8,658 bases of DNA. It comes from SZUA-1377 sp964622255. GTDB taxonomy: Bacteria > Campylobacterota > Campylobacteria > Campylobacterales > QNZT01. The notes under the pieces are model-generated. The model was not told where the DNA came from. It saw only the letters and a list, made by a program, of their open reading frames with translations, and did not search any database. Below, one piece after another: positions 1-6,083 of the stretch. A program made the translations under genes and the position numbers. Where the stretch lies: positions 1 to 8,658 of the forward strand of contig CAZUPK010000014.1 of NCBI GenBank assembly GCA_964622255.1, written 5' to 3'. Positions within the stretch are counted from its first letter, which is position 1; each line of letters begins with the position of its first letter.

Positions 1-1
1 T

Positions 2-718
2 CTACACGAAAGAAAAAAAATAGCAAAAGCCATAGTAAAAGGCATAGCTAAAAATATTTATGAAGTTTTATATCACTACTATCGTCATAATAAAAAAGAG
101 TTAAAGCCATTTTTAGAGTGGCTTAAAAATGATGTTGAAAAGTTTTTGTCTCAAGATATTAATATCAAGCAAATATTGTGGATAGAAGGGCAGATTTGGA
201 GTAGATTTTATGATAGTTTTAAGTGGTTTTTACCTGAAGATTTTTTGCTAAACAAAAGAGTAAAGAGACCACCGGACAATCCTATAAATGCTCTTATAAG
301 CTTTGGTAATACCCTTTTATATACAAAAACTATATCTGCACTTTATCAAACTCATCTAAATCAAACGATAAGCTTTTTGCATAGTCCTAGAGTTGCGAGA
401 TTTAGCTTGAGTTTGGATATGAGTGAAGTTTTTAAGCCGGTTTTGGTTTATAAAACGATATTTGATCTAGTAAATAGAAAAAAACTCCAAGTTACTAAAC
501 ACTTTGAAAAAAAGTTAAACTATGCACTGTTAAATGAAGAGGGTAAAAAGATTTTTATAAAAGCTTTTGAAGATAGACTTACTGAAAAATATCTTCATCC
601 AAAACTAAAGAGAAAAGTTTCATATGCTCATACTCTAAAACTTGAAGGATATAAACTGATAAAAACTATTTTAGAAGACAGAGAGTTTGTGCCGTTTTTG
701 ATAAAGGATAAGATGTGA
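2..718 (+). CDS. cas1: Cas1 CRISPR adaptation integrase, C-terminal part (5' end outside window)
   Basis: The frame is open from base 2, so the gene begins left of the window; 238 residues of the C-terminal, mostly helical catalytic domain are visible. Cas1 with Cas2 integrates new spacers next to the CRISPR leader, using metal-dependent catalysis. The expected acidic/histidine triad is present in these partial coordinates: Glu62 in WIEGQIW, His127 in ISFLHSP, and Asp139/Glu142 in SLDMSEVFKP. The block NPINALISFGNTLLYTKTIS is typical of the family. The style (RPPDNPINALISFGN, LDMSEVFKP) resembles type I-B Cas1 proteins, but subtype cannot be fixed without the effector genes. An internal TTG at 146 is not the start, because the open frame and Cas1-like sequence continue upstream. 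The stop overlaps the cas2 start. The domain looks intact, so I infer a functional gene. Confidence 0.95.
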   Translation, partial: LHERKKIAKAIVKGIAKNIYEVLYHYYRHNKKELKPFLEWLKNDVEKFLSQDINIKQILWIEGQIWSRFYDSFKWFLPEDFLLNKRVKRPPDNPINALISFGNTLLYTKTISALYQTHLNQTISFLHSPRVARFSLSLDMSEVFKPVLVYKTIFDLVNRKKLQVTKHFEKKLNYALLNEEGKKIFIKAFEDRLTEKYLHPKLKRKVSYAHTLKLEGYKLIKTILEDREFVPFLIKDKM

Positions 719-1023
719 GTAAAAACTTTAACTATAACTATGCAATAGTGATGTATGATATAGCAGATATCGAGAGCCAATCTGGCAAAAACAGAGTTAC
801 AAAAGTTTTTAAAATCTGTAAAAAATACTTTTCTCATCACCAAAAGTCTGTTTTTAAAGGGGAGATTACACCTTCTAGATTTTTAAAGTTTAAATCTGAG
901 ATACAAAAGGTTATAGATGAAGAGCTTGATTTTGTTTCTATCATAAAACTTCAAAGCAAAGCAGTTTTTCAAGAAGATATTATAGGAAATCTCGAAAATA
1001 ATAAAGAGGGACTTTTTATATAG
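715..1023 (+). CDS. cas2: Cas2 CRISPR adaptation protein
   Basis: A 102-residue protein with the ferredoxin-like Cas2 fold expected from its pattern: an N-terminal strand ending in the conserved acidic residue (YAIVMYDIA, Asp15), then GKNRVTKVFKICKKYF, a central FSHHQKSVFKGEITPSRF segment typical of Cas2, and a late DFVSIIKLQ strand. Cas2 dimers bridge two Cas1 dimers during spacer integration. The length is normal for the family. The start is GTG at 715, and its GTGA shares bases with the cas1 stop, so the two are translationally coupled. The gene is followed directly by the leader and array. Of the six or so expected adaptation/interference partners, only cas1 and cas2 are in view. Confidence 0.95.
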   Translation: MSKNFNYNYAIVMYDIADIESQSGKNRVTKVFKICKKYFSHHQKSVFKGEITPSRFLKFKSEIQKVIDEELDFVSIIKLQSKAVFQEDIIGNLENNKEGLFI

Positions 1024-1187
1024 TTTTTCCAACCAAATAATGTATTTTTAATCTTAAAGTTACTATGATAACAGTGTTTTGGAAGGTTATTTAACATTTT
1101 AGTGTTAATAACTATTTTGATTGGAAAAATGCTTTGTTTTAACGATATTTAGGGAAAATTGTTTTTTGAAATGGCGATTTTTTCTTT
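1024..1187 (+). promoter_or_regulatory. Probable CRISPR leader with nested inverted repeats
   Basis: This AT-rich, gene-free stretch lies between cas2 and the first repeat, where the leader is expected to drive array transcription and polarise integration. It contains a distant inverted pair: TTTTTCCAACCAAA at about 1024-1037 and its near reverse complement TTTGATTGGAAAAA at about 1116-1129 (one mismatch). Inside is a compact hairpin at 1086-1112, GTTATTTAACA against TGTTAATAAC with one bulged base. No convincing promoter was fixed; TATGATAA near 1064 is a weak -10 candidate. The leader role is inferred from position. The inverted pair could instead mark a small palindromic insertion or a host-factor binding arrangement. 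Confidence 0.55.
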
Positions 1188-1337
1188 ATTTAACCTAATC
1201 ATAGGATGTATTCTTGTTTTAACTGCTGGAAGCTTGGTTGCACTAGCAGATTTAACCTAATCATAGGATGTATTGAAATTTTAAACCTTTATTTTGATAC
1301 CAACTTATCATGAATTTAACCTAATCATAGGATGTAT
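1188..1337 (+). CRISPR. Short CRISPR array, 3 repeats and 2 spacers
   Basis: Three copies of a 24-25 nt repeat (begins ATTTAACCTAATC, ends ATAGGATGTATT) lie at 1188-1212, 1250-1274 and 1314-1337. The first two are identical over 25 nt; the third differs at the last base (C for T). Spacers are 37 nt (1213-1249) and 39 nt (1275-1313), unrelated to each other, giving periods of 62 and 64. Each repeat holds a small dyad, CCTA-ATCA-TAGG. The position directly after cas1-cas2 and the regular spacing make this a CRISPR array. The shared repeat is shorter than the 29-30 nt usual for I-B systems. Copy 2 alone continues as TTGAAAT, resembling the common ATTGAAA 3' handle. The third copy is probably the distal, degenerating end. 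Confidence 0.88.
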
Positions 1338-1395
1338 CTTATAGTTTCAGGACTAGCTTTATCTACGAACATTGTTATATAGTATCTATCAAAGT

Positions 1396-2493
1396 CTAAC
1401 TAAATCTAAAGTGCATAATATCTCCATCTTGCACTTGATACTCCTTTCCCTCTAACCTTACCTTTCCAGCCTCTTTAGCTCCAATTTCTCCACCATACCT
1501 TATAAAATCCTCATAACTTATAACTTCAGCTTTTATAAACCCTTTTTCAAAATCGTTATGTATAACTGAGGCAGCTTTTGGAGCTAACCAACCCCTTTTT
1601 ATAGTCCAACTTCTAACCTCTTTAACTCCAGCTGTAAAATATGAGATGAGATTTAACTTATCAAATGCAGTTCTTATTATCTTTTGAAGTCCGCTCTCCT
1701 TAACTCCTAACTCTTTTAAAAACTCTTCTGCCTCCTTATCATCAAGTCCGACTAACTCCTCCTCTATCTTTGCACATAAAGTTATAACTTTACTCTTTCT
1801 TTTTTTTGCATACTCTTTAATGCTTTTGACATACTCATTATCTTCTAAAAGTCCATTTTCATCGGTATTTGCTCCATAAATAACCTCTTTAGCCGATAAA
1901 AATCTCATCTCTTTGTTTAACTCTTTAAATATCTCATCATCTTTTTTAGCAAATGTGCTAACTGGTTCTATCTTATCAAGATGTTCTCTTAATTCTTTTG
2001 CTAACTTAAGTTTTATTTTTGCATTTTTTTGACTTTTTGCTTCACGGATTAGCTTTTGTATCTTTCTGTCAAGTTGCTCTACATCTGCAAATATAAGTTC
2101 ACTCTCTATAATCTCTATATCTCTTATAGGATTAACACTTCCTTCTATATGGACGATATTTTTGTCATCAAAACATCTAACTATATGAAGGATAACCTCT
2201 ACTTCTCTAATATTTGAGAGAAATTTATTTCCAAGTCCCTCTCCTTTGCTTGCACCTTTTACAAGCCCTGCAATATCCACAAACTCTATAACTGAGTGCT
2301 GAATTTCCTTAGGATTTACTATCTTTGCTAACTCTTTTAATCTGCTATCTGGCACCGCAACCACTGCTTTATTTGGCTCTATAGTGCAAAAAGGATAGTT
2401 TGCACTTTGAGCATTTTGAGCTTTTGTCAAAGCATTAAAAGTTGTTGATTTTCCTACATTTGGCAATCCCACTATACCCACACTTAATCCCAT
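1396..2493 (-). CDS. ychF: Redox-regulated/ribosome-associated ATPase YchF (OLA1 family)
   Basis: A 365-residue Obg-like P-loop ATPase, close to the 363 of E. coli YchF. Visible motifs: Walker A GLPNVGKST at 9-17, the NYPFCTIEPN switch I segment at 32-41, G3 DIAGLVKGASKGEGLGNKFL from 73, and at 209-212 NTDE, the NxxE variant that replaces NKxD and marks the ATP-preferring YchF/OLA1 group. A central coiled-coil insertion lies at about 135-200 (QLDRKIQKLIREAKSQKNAK). The C-terminal TGS domain (about 281-364) includes FTAGVKEVRSWTIKRGWLAPKAASVIHNDFEKGFI. It binds ribosomes and is linked to translation and stress responses in the family. The start is ATG, preceded on its strand by AAGGAAAATATAA, a good ribosome site. 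It runs toward the CRISPR array. Confidence 0.97.
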   Translation of the reverse strand: MGLSVGIVGLPNVGKSTTFNALTKAQNAQSANYPFCTIEPNKAVVAVPDSRLKELAKIVNPKEIQHSVIEFVDIAGLVKGASKGEGLGNKFLSNIREVEVILHIVRCFDDKNIVHIEGSVNPIRDIEIIESELIFADVEQLDRKIQKLIREAKSQKNAKIKLKLAKELREHLDKIEPVSTFAKKDDEIFKELNKEMRFLSAKEVIYGANTDENGLLEDNEYVKSIKEYAKKRKSKVITLCAKIEEELVGLDDKEAEEFLKELGVKESGLQKIIRTAFDKLNLISYFTAGVKEVRSWTIKRGWLAPKAASVIHNDFEKGFIKAEVISYEDFIRYGGEIGAKEAGKVRLEGKEYQVQDGDIMHFRFS

Positions 2494-2591
2494 TTATATT
2501 TTCCTTTTTCATCTACCAAGTATTTTTACAATATATTCTATCTTCTTTTTTCTTTATTCTTTTTTTATATATATGGGAAGTTCCACACTCA

Positions 2592-2735
2592 TTAAGCCAT
2601 ATTTTCATACTCATCTAACTTCTTTAGCTTTGTAAGTTATGATTGAGTAATCATATAACCTACTTTTTTATTGCCTTTTTCATACTTTTTTTGCCGATAA
2701 TCTAAAAAAGAGTTATAAAAATCTAGTAGAACCAA
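2592..2735 (-). pseudogene. Possible decayed ribbon-helix-helix-like fragment
   Basis: On the - strand a frame opens at TTG 2735 and reads through FLDYRQKKYEKGNKKVGYMI, hits TAA at 2639-2637, and continues in the same frame as LTKLKKLDEYENMA before TAA at 2594-2592. The pattern of a basic lead, a short strand (KKVGYMIT) and an amphipathic helix (LTKLKKLDEY) recalls CopG/ribbon-helix-helix DNA-binding proteins, where the strand is followed by a helix such as EELLEKLDEY. The in-frame stop would fall at the strand-helix turn. This is pattern-based only; it could be chance reading of AT-rich DNA. Confidence 0.2.
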
Positions 2736-2829
2736 TCAACAAAAAGTTGATGCAAAAATCATTATCGAGTGGTATCACTACAGTAGGGATTGTTTTGAAC
2801 TGTTAGAAGCGATGGGATTGAGAGTATAA
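2719..2829 (+). pseudogene. Possible 3' remnant of an unidentified gene
   Basis: A 36-codon open stretch without a credible start ends at TAA 2827-2829. It reads KSSRTNQQKVDAKIII, then EWYHYSRDCFELLEAMGLRV. The composition (Trp, His, Cys, balanced charge, a clear amphipathic end) is more protein-like than the surrounding AT-rich sequence, and the tail looks like a natural C-terminus. The upstream frame is closed by TAA at 2716-2718. I do not recognise a family. It may be the surviving 3' end of a lost gene, possibly a transposase or small regulator. Confidence 0.22.
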
Positions 2830-2837
2830 AAAAGATG

Positions 2838-2866
2838 TTGCAAAATTAACTAAAATTTGCTAAAAT
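2838..2866 (+). promoter_or_regulatory. Sigma70-type promoter of the small secreted protein gene
   Basis: TTGCAA (2838-2843), a spacer of exactly 17 nt, and TAAAAT (2861-2866) preceded by TGC, an extended -10. It lies 33 nt upstream of the ATG at 2900, and a ribosome site AAGGTGAAGTT follows at 2889-2899. The arrangement fits a constitutive promoter; no operator is obvious. Confidence 0.65.
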
Positions 2867-2899
2867 AACCCTATAAAATAAAAAACATAAGGTGAAGTT

Positions 2900-3226
2900 A
2901 TGAAAAAGATATGGATATTGCTACTGATAGGTTCAGCTTTGGTTTATGCAGATACAAATGTAACAAAAGGAGTTGTGAAAGTAACTGATAAAAATACCAC
3001 AAAAAATATACAAACTAAAAAGTTATCTAAAGAAGAAATACTAAAAAAGCAGTTAAAAAAGCAGATGGAAAGAGAAGAGAGGTATGCTAAAGAGCAAAAG
3101 TTTTATCAGGGGAAAGATTATAACTTAAAAGATAAAGAGATAGATAAAGCATCACTGGAACACTTACCATCTATCGAGCCTGATTATGACTTCGATATAA
3201 CAGATGTTTATGCGGATGAACAGTAA
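2900..3226 (+). CDS. Small secreted/periplasmic lysine- and glutamate-rich protein of unknown function
   Basis: A 108-residue protein starting at ATG with a good AAGG ribosome site. The N-terminus is a clear Sec signal peptide: MKKIW, hydrophobic ILLLIGSALVY, then an A-x-x-type site around VYA|DT (residues 15-19). There is no lipobox cysteine, so a soluble periplasmic protein is expected. The mature part has a Thr/Lys-rich linker (20-45), a highly charged helical segment (KEEILKKQLKKQMEREERYA, about 45-64) likely to form a single helix or coiled coil, and an acidic tail ending YDFDITDVYADEQ. I do not recognise a named family. It has its own promoter, and its last codons form part of the hairpin shared with nusA. 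Confidence 0.75.
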   Translation: MKKIWILLLIGSALVYADTNVTKGVVKVTDKNTTKNIQTKKLSKEEILKKQLKKQMEREERYAKEQKFYQGKDYNLKDKEIDKASLEHLPSIEPDYDFDITDVYADEQ

Positions 3227-3240
3227 AATCATCCGCATAA
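3208..3240. terminator. Bidirectional hairpin between convergent genes
   Basis: A perfect 12-bp inverted repeat, TTATGCGGATGA (3208-3219) and TCATCCGCATAA (3229-3240), with a 9-nt loop, sits exactly at the junction of two convergent genes whose stops are only 16 bp apart. The stem includes the final codons of the secreted protein gene and its GC core stands out in this AT-rich region. No long T-tract follows on either strand, so it is an atypical intrinsic terminator and may mainly protect 3' ends. Confidence 0.6.
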
Positions 3241-3242
3241 AG

Positions 3243-4361
3243 TTAGCTAAATAGGGCTTTTAAAGCATCTAAACCACTATTTTCATTTTTATTTTTTGTA
3301 GAGGTGAAAGATGAGGTTGCATTTTCTACTAGCTCTATCTGAAAACCTGTTAACATAGATGCTAATCTTATGTTTATGCCATTTTTGCCTATTGCTTTTG
3401 ATTTTTGGTCATTTGGAAGTGTTACTATGGCTTTTTTACCCTCTATCTTTACAGATGAGATAATAGCTGGAGACAATGCACGAGAGACATATTTTTCAGG
3501 TATTTTACTATACTCTATACAATCTATATTTTCTCCGTGAAGCTCTTTGCTTACCGCATTTATTCTAACACCTTTAGTTCCAACAGTTGCACCAACTGGG
3601 TCTATGTTTGGACTAACTGAAGAGAGTGCAACTTTTGCTCTTTCTCCCGGAATCCTAGCACTAGCTTGGATTATAACTTGTTCATCTTTTATCTCAGGAA
3701 CTTCTAGTTTTAAAAGTTCTTCTAAAAACTTAGGAGAGGTTCTTGAAAGTTCTACTTGCATACCAAGCTTTTTATCTATATAAACTTTTCTAATAACAGC
3801 TTTTAAGTGGTTTCCAACTTTAAACTTTTCACCCTTTATTCTACTTCTCATAGGCAAAATTGTTTTTACCTCTCTATACTCTGCATAAGTAGTTTCATTT
3901 GAATCTACTCTGGTTACTACTGTATTTACTATTTGACCTATTTTATTTTTATAACTATCAAATATATTTCTTTCAAGAAGTCTTTGTATATGATATTCCA
4001 ACTCTTTGTATAGTGTAGAAGCCGCAGTTCTCCCCATATCATCTAAGTTTATAAGATATGTTATCTCATCTCCCACATCTATATCTGGATCATTTTCTTT
4101 TGCACTATCTATATCTATATACTTTTCACCATATTTGTTATTTTTATCTAATCTTTCATCATTATTTGGAACTACTATAAGTCTTTGATAGAGATTTAAC
4201 TCTTTTGTATCACTATCTATATCTACAAAATATTCATAGTTTTCACCAAAAACTTTTTTTGCTGTGTTTACTAAAGCTGTACTCACTGCTTCCTTTGCTT
4301 CATCTAACTTAAGTCCTTTTTCATGAGCAATAGATTCTATTATATTTAATATTTTTCCCAA
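3243..4361 (-). CDS. nusA: Transcription termination/antitermination factor NusA
   Basis: A 372-residue NusA. Domain order: the N-terminal RNA polymerase-binding domain (1-130, with the typical DDMGRTAASTLYKE at 107-120), an S1 domain (about 138-205, GQIVNTVVTRVDSN and KKLGMQVELSRTSP), PGERAKVAL, KH1 with GxxG GTKG at 261-264 (DPVGATVGTKGVRINAV), and KH2 with GKNG at 325-328 (SKAIGKNGINIRLAS). It ends soon after KH2 and lacks the C-terminal acidic repeats of the 495-residue E. coli protein, as is usual outside gammaproteobacteria. It binds RNA polymerase and nascent RNA to control pausing and termination. The start is TTG at 4361-4359, set by AAGGAG seven bases upstream. The gene stands alone here, transcribed away from the HP0268-miaB operon. 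Confidence 0.96.
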   Translation of the reverse strand: MGKILNIIESIAHEKGLKLDEAKEAVSTALVNTAKKVFGENYEYFVDIDSDTKELNLYQRLIVVPNNDERLDKNNKYGEKYIDIDSAKENDPDIDVGDEITYLINLDDMGRTAASTLYKELEYHIQRLLERNIFDSYKNKIGQIVNTVVTRVDSNETTYAEYREVKTILPMRSRIKGEKFKVGNHLKAVIRKVYIDKKLGMQVELSRTSPKFLEELLKLEVPEIKDEQVIIQASARIPGERAKVALSSVSPNIDPVGATVGTKGVRINAVSKELHGENIDCIEYSKIPEKYVSRALSPAIISSVKIEGKKAIVTLPNDQKSKAIGKNGINIRLASMLTGFQIELVENATSSFTSTKNKNENSGLDALKALFS

Positions 4362-4376
4362 AACTTTTCTCCTTAA

Positions 4377-4391
4377 CTTAACAATGTTAAG
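4377..4391. repeat. Perfect dyad in the nusA 5' untranslated region
   Basis: CTTAACA-A-TGTTAAG is a perfect 15-nt palindrome with one central base. It lies directly upstream of the nusA ribosome site and downstream of its likely promoter. It could be an operator for a dimeric regulator or a small RNA hairpin touching translation of nusA. Its function is unknown. Confidence 0.45.
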
Positions 4392-4425
4392 TAATTGCTT
4401 GATTTTTATTTTCTGGAGGCTCTGT

Positions 4426-4431
4426 ATTTTA
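4426..4431 (-). promoter_or_regulatory. nusA: Likely nusA -10 promoter box
   Basis: On the - strand the sequence TTTTTTTTGATAAAATAC contains TAAAAT (4431-4426) directly after a T-rich run, the form common for sigma70 promoters in Campylobacterota, where the -35 box is weak. This would give a 5' leader of about 55-60 nt that includes the dyad at 4377-4391. No convincing -35 hexamer was found. Confidence 0.4.
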
Positions 4432-4499
4432 TCAAAAAAAACTTAAAAGAAGTATAAACCACTAGTTTTAGATGTTCGCTTAAATTTAGGAAAGAATGA

Positions 4500-4505
4500 T
4501 ATAAT
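4500..4505 (+). promoter_or_regulatory. Extended -10 promoter for the HP0268-like/miaB operon
   Basis: A consensus TATAAT preceded by TGA (ATGATATAAT) lies 31 nt upstream of the ATG at 4537. The -35 region is weak (around TTCGCT, 4476-4481), which an extended -10 can offset. This probably drives the whole + strand series from 4537 on, since no other strong promoter appears before the one at 7243-7272. Confidence 0.6.
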
Positions 4506-4536
4506 AAACCACAACAACAATCAAAAAGGCAATAGT

Positions 4537-4782
4537 ATGGAGTTGATTTTAGCAAAAAAATCTTTAAGTCAAAAGAGCAATAAAAAGATAAAACTAGAAG
4601 ATATAGAGAGTGAGTTGAAAAAAAATAAACAAAAGATATACTATTTTGATCAGTCAAATTCTCATAAGGACTTAGTAAACTTAGTAGAAACTCTTGAAAA
4701 AAAGGGTTACTCTGTTTATTTAAGAGAGGTAAGGTATGGTTTGGATGAAAATGATTATATGTATGAGATACATATAGTATAG
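4537..4782 (+). CDS. HP0268-family small protein (possible nuclease)
   Basis: An 81-residue protein that I recognise as a homologue of Helicobacter pylori HP0268. Shared pattern: a start of the form M-x-L-V/I-LAK, the centre IYYFDQSNSHKDLVNLVE, KKGYSVYLREVRYG, then a Tyr-Glu-x-His-Ile end (YEIHIV). The family has a compact alpha/beta fold. The H. pylori member has been reported to have nicking endonuclease or ribonuclease activity; whether this one does is not visible from the sequence. ATG start with AAAAAGG 7 nt upstream. It lies 8 bp before miaB, the same neighbour as in Helicobacter, which supports the assignment. Confidence 0.85.
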   Translation: MELILAKKSLSQKSNKKIKLEDIESELKKNKQKIYYFDQSNSHKDLVNLVETLEKKGYSVYLREVRYGLDENDYMYEIHIV

Positions 4783-4790
4783 GTAAAGTT

Positions 4791-6083
4791 TTGAAAAAAT
4801 TTTTTCTTGAAACTTTAGGTTGTGCTATGAATGTTCGTGATAGTGAGCATATCATAGCACAGTTAAATCTTTTAAATTATACTCAAACACTAAGTTTAAA
4901 AGAGGCTGATTTGATACTCATCAACACTTGTAGTGTCAGGGAGAAACCGGTTCAAAAACTTTTTTCTGAGCTTGGTTCTTTTAACAAAAATAAAAAAGAT
5001 GGAGCAAAAATGGGTGTTTGTGGTTGCACAGCTTCACATTTAGGTGAAGAAATACTAAAAAGGGCTCCGTATGTTAGCTTTGTTTTGGGTGCAAGAAATG
5101 TCTCTAAACTAAAAGATGTTTTAGATAAAGAGGGAGCAGTTGAAGTTGATGTAAATTATGATGAAAGTAGATATGCTTTCAATGACTATAGAACAAATCC
5201 TTATAAAGCCTATGTAAACATCTCTATCGGTTGTGATAAAAAATGCACCTTTTGTATAGTTCCTTATACTAGAGGAGAGGAGATATCCATACCATCTGAG
5301 CTTATAGTTCAAGAGGCAAAAAAAGCTGCTCGAAACGGGGCGAAAGAGATATTTTTGCTTGGGCAAAATGTAAATAATTATGGAAGAAGATTTAGTGATG
5401 GTAAAAAGGATATAGATTTTAGTGATCTTTTAAGTATGGTAAGTGAGATAGAGGAGGTGGAGAGGATAAGGTTTACCTCTCCGCACCCTCTTCATATGGA
5501 CGATAAATTTTTAAAAACCTTTGCAAATAATCCTAAAATTTGTAAATCTATGCATATGCCTTTGCAAAGTGGTTCAACAAAAGTCTTAAGAGATATGAAA
5601 AGAGGCTATACGAAAGAGTGGTTTTTAGATAGAGCTATGAAACTAAGAGAGATGGTTCCAGATGTTCATATCTCTACAGATGTTATAGTTGCTTTTCCGA
5701 CAGAGACAAAAGAGGATTTTTTAGAAACTTTAGAAGTTGTCAAAAAAGTAAGGTTTGAGCAAATGTTTAGCTTCAAATACTCCCCAAGACCCCTAACTCC
5801 TGCAGCAAACTTGGAACAAGTTGACCCAAAAGAGGCTAGTGAGAGACTTAAAACTTTACAAGATATGCATACAAAAATTATAGATGAAATAACTTTAGCT
5901 CAAAAAGATAAAGTTTTTGATGTATATTTTGAAGAGCTTAGAAGTGGAGGTATGGTTGTAGGAAGGAGTGATAACAACTTTGTGATAAATGTCAAAGGAA
6001 GTGAAGAACTTTTAGGAAAAACTAAAAGAGTTATTGTTACAGTTCCAAAAAGAACGGTGCTTTATGGCAAACTTATTGACTAA
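4791..6083 (+). CDS. miaB: tRNA-2-methylthio-N6-isopentenyladenosine synthase MiaB
   Basis: A 430-residue radical SAM methylthiotransferase, near the usual size. It adds the methylthio group at position 37 of i6A-containing tRNAs. The N-terminal UPF0004 domain has the three auxiliary-cluster cysteines: Cys11 (TLGCAMNVRDSE), Cys47 (NTCSVREKP) and Cys77 (GVCGC). The radical SAM domain has CxxxCxxC at Cys148/152/155 (GCDKKCTFCIVPYTRG), and GQNVNNYG and MHMPLQSGS follow. The C-terminal TRAM domain spans about 370-430. TRG and NVNNYG identify MiaB rather than RimO or MtaB. The start is TTG at 4791 after TAGGTAAAG; no ATG fits as well. Its 3' end overlaps the acyltransferase gene by 20 bp, so the genes are coupled. 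Confidence 0.95.
   Translation: MKKFFLETLGCAMNVRDSEHIIAQLNLLNYTQTLSLKEADLILINTCSVREKPVQKLFSELGSFNKNKKDGAKMGVCGCTASHLGEEILKRAPYVSFVLGARNVSKLKDVLDKEGAVEVDVNYDESRYAFNDYRTNPYKAYVNISIGCDKKCTFCIVPYTRGEEISIPSELIVQEAKKAARNGAKEIFLLGQNVNNYGRRFSDGKKDIDFSDLLSMVSEIEEVERIRFTSPHPLHMDDKFLKTFANNPKICKSMHMPLQSGSTKVLRDMKRGYTKEWFLDRAMKLREMVPDVHISTDVIVAFPTETKEDFLETLEVVKKVRFEQMFSFKYSPRPLTPAANLEQVDPKEASERLKTLQDMHTKIIDEITLAQKDKVFDVYFEELRSGGMVVGRSDNNFVINVKGSEELLGKTKRVIVTVPKRTVLYGKLID

Larger units (their letters stand above)
2494..2899. other. Gene-poor spacer between divergent ychF and small secreted protein gene
   Basis: About 400 bp without an intact gene. The ychF-proximal part (2494-2580) is pyrimidine-rich on the + strand and probably holds the ychF promoter on the - strand, though no single box pair stands out. 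The middle holds two short coding-like fragments, listed separately, and a perfect 7-bp dyad TATGATT-GAGT-AATCATA at 2638-2655. The end (2838-2899) holds the promoter and ribosome site of the downstream gene. The overall impression is of a decayed small gene or gene pair. Confidence 0.5.

Noticed and set aside
628..843. 71-codon - strand open frame across the cas1-cas2 junction
   Set aside because: It lies fully antisense to conserved Cas1 and Cas2 coding sequence.
1338..1395. A third spacer and further repeat after the last CRISPR repeat
   Set aside because: No further copy of the repeat is found before the ychF stop, and the third repeat already differs at its 3' end.
3547..4188. Two + strand open frames (3547-3783, 4006-4188)
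   Set aside because: Both are antisense to well-conserved nusA and have no ribosome sites or recognisable motifs.
4406..4855. 149-codon open frame on the - strand
   Set aside because: It is antisense to the HP0268-like gene, miaB start and promoters, with low-complexity Leu/Ser/Phe composition typical of shadow frames.
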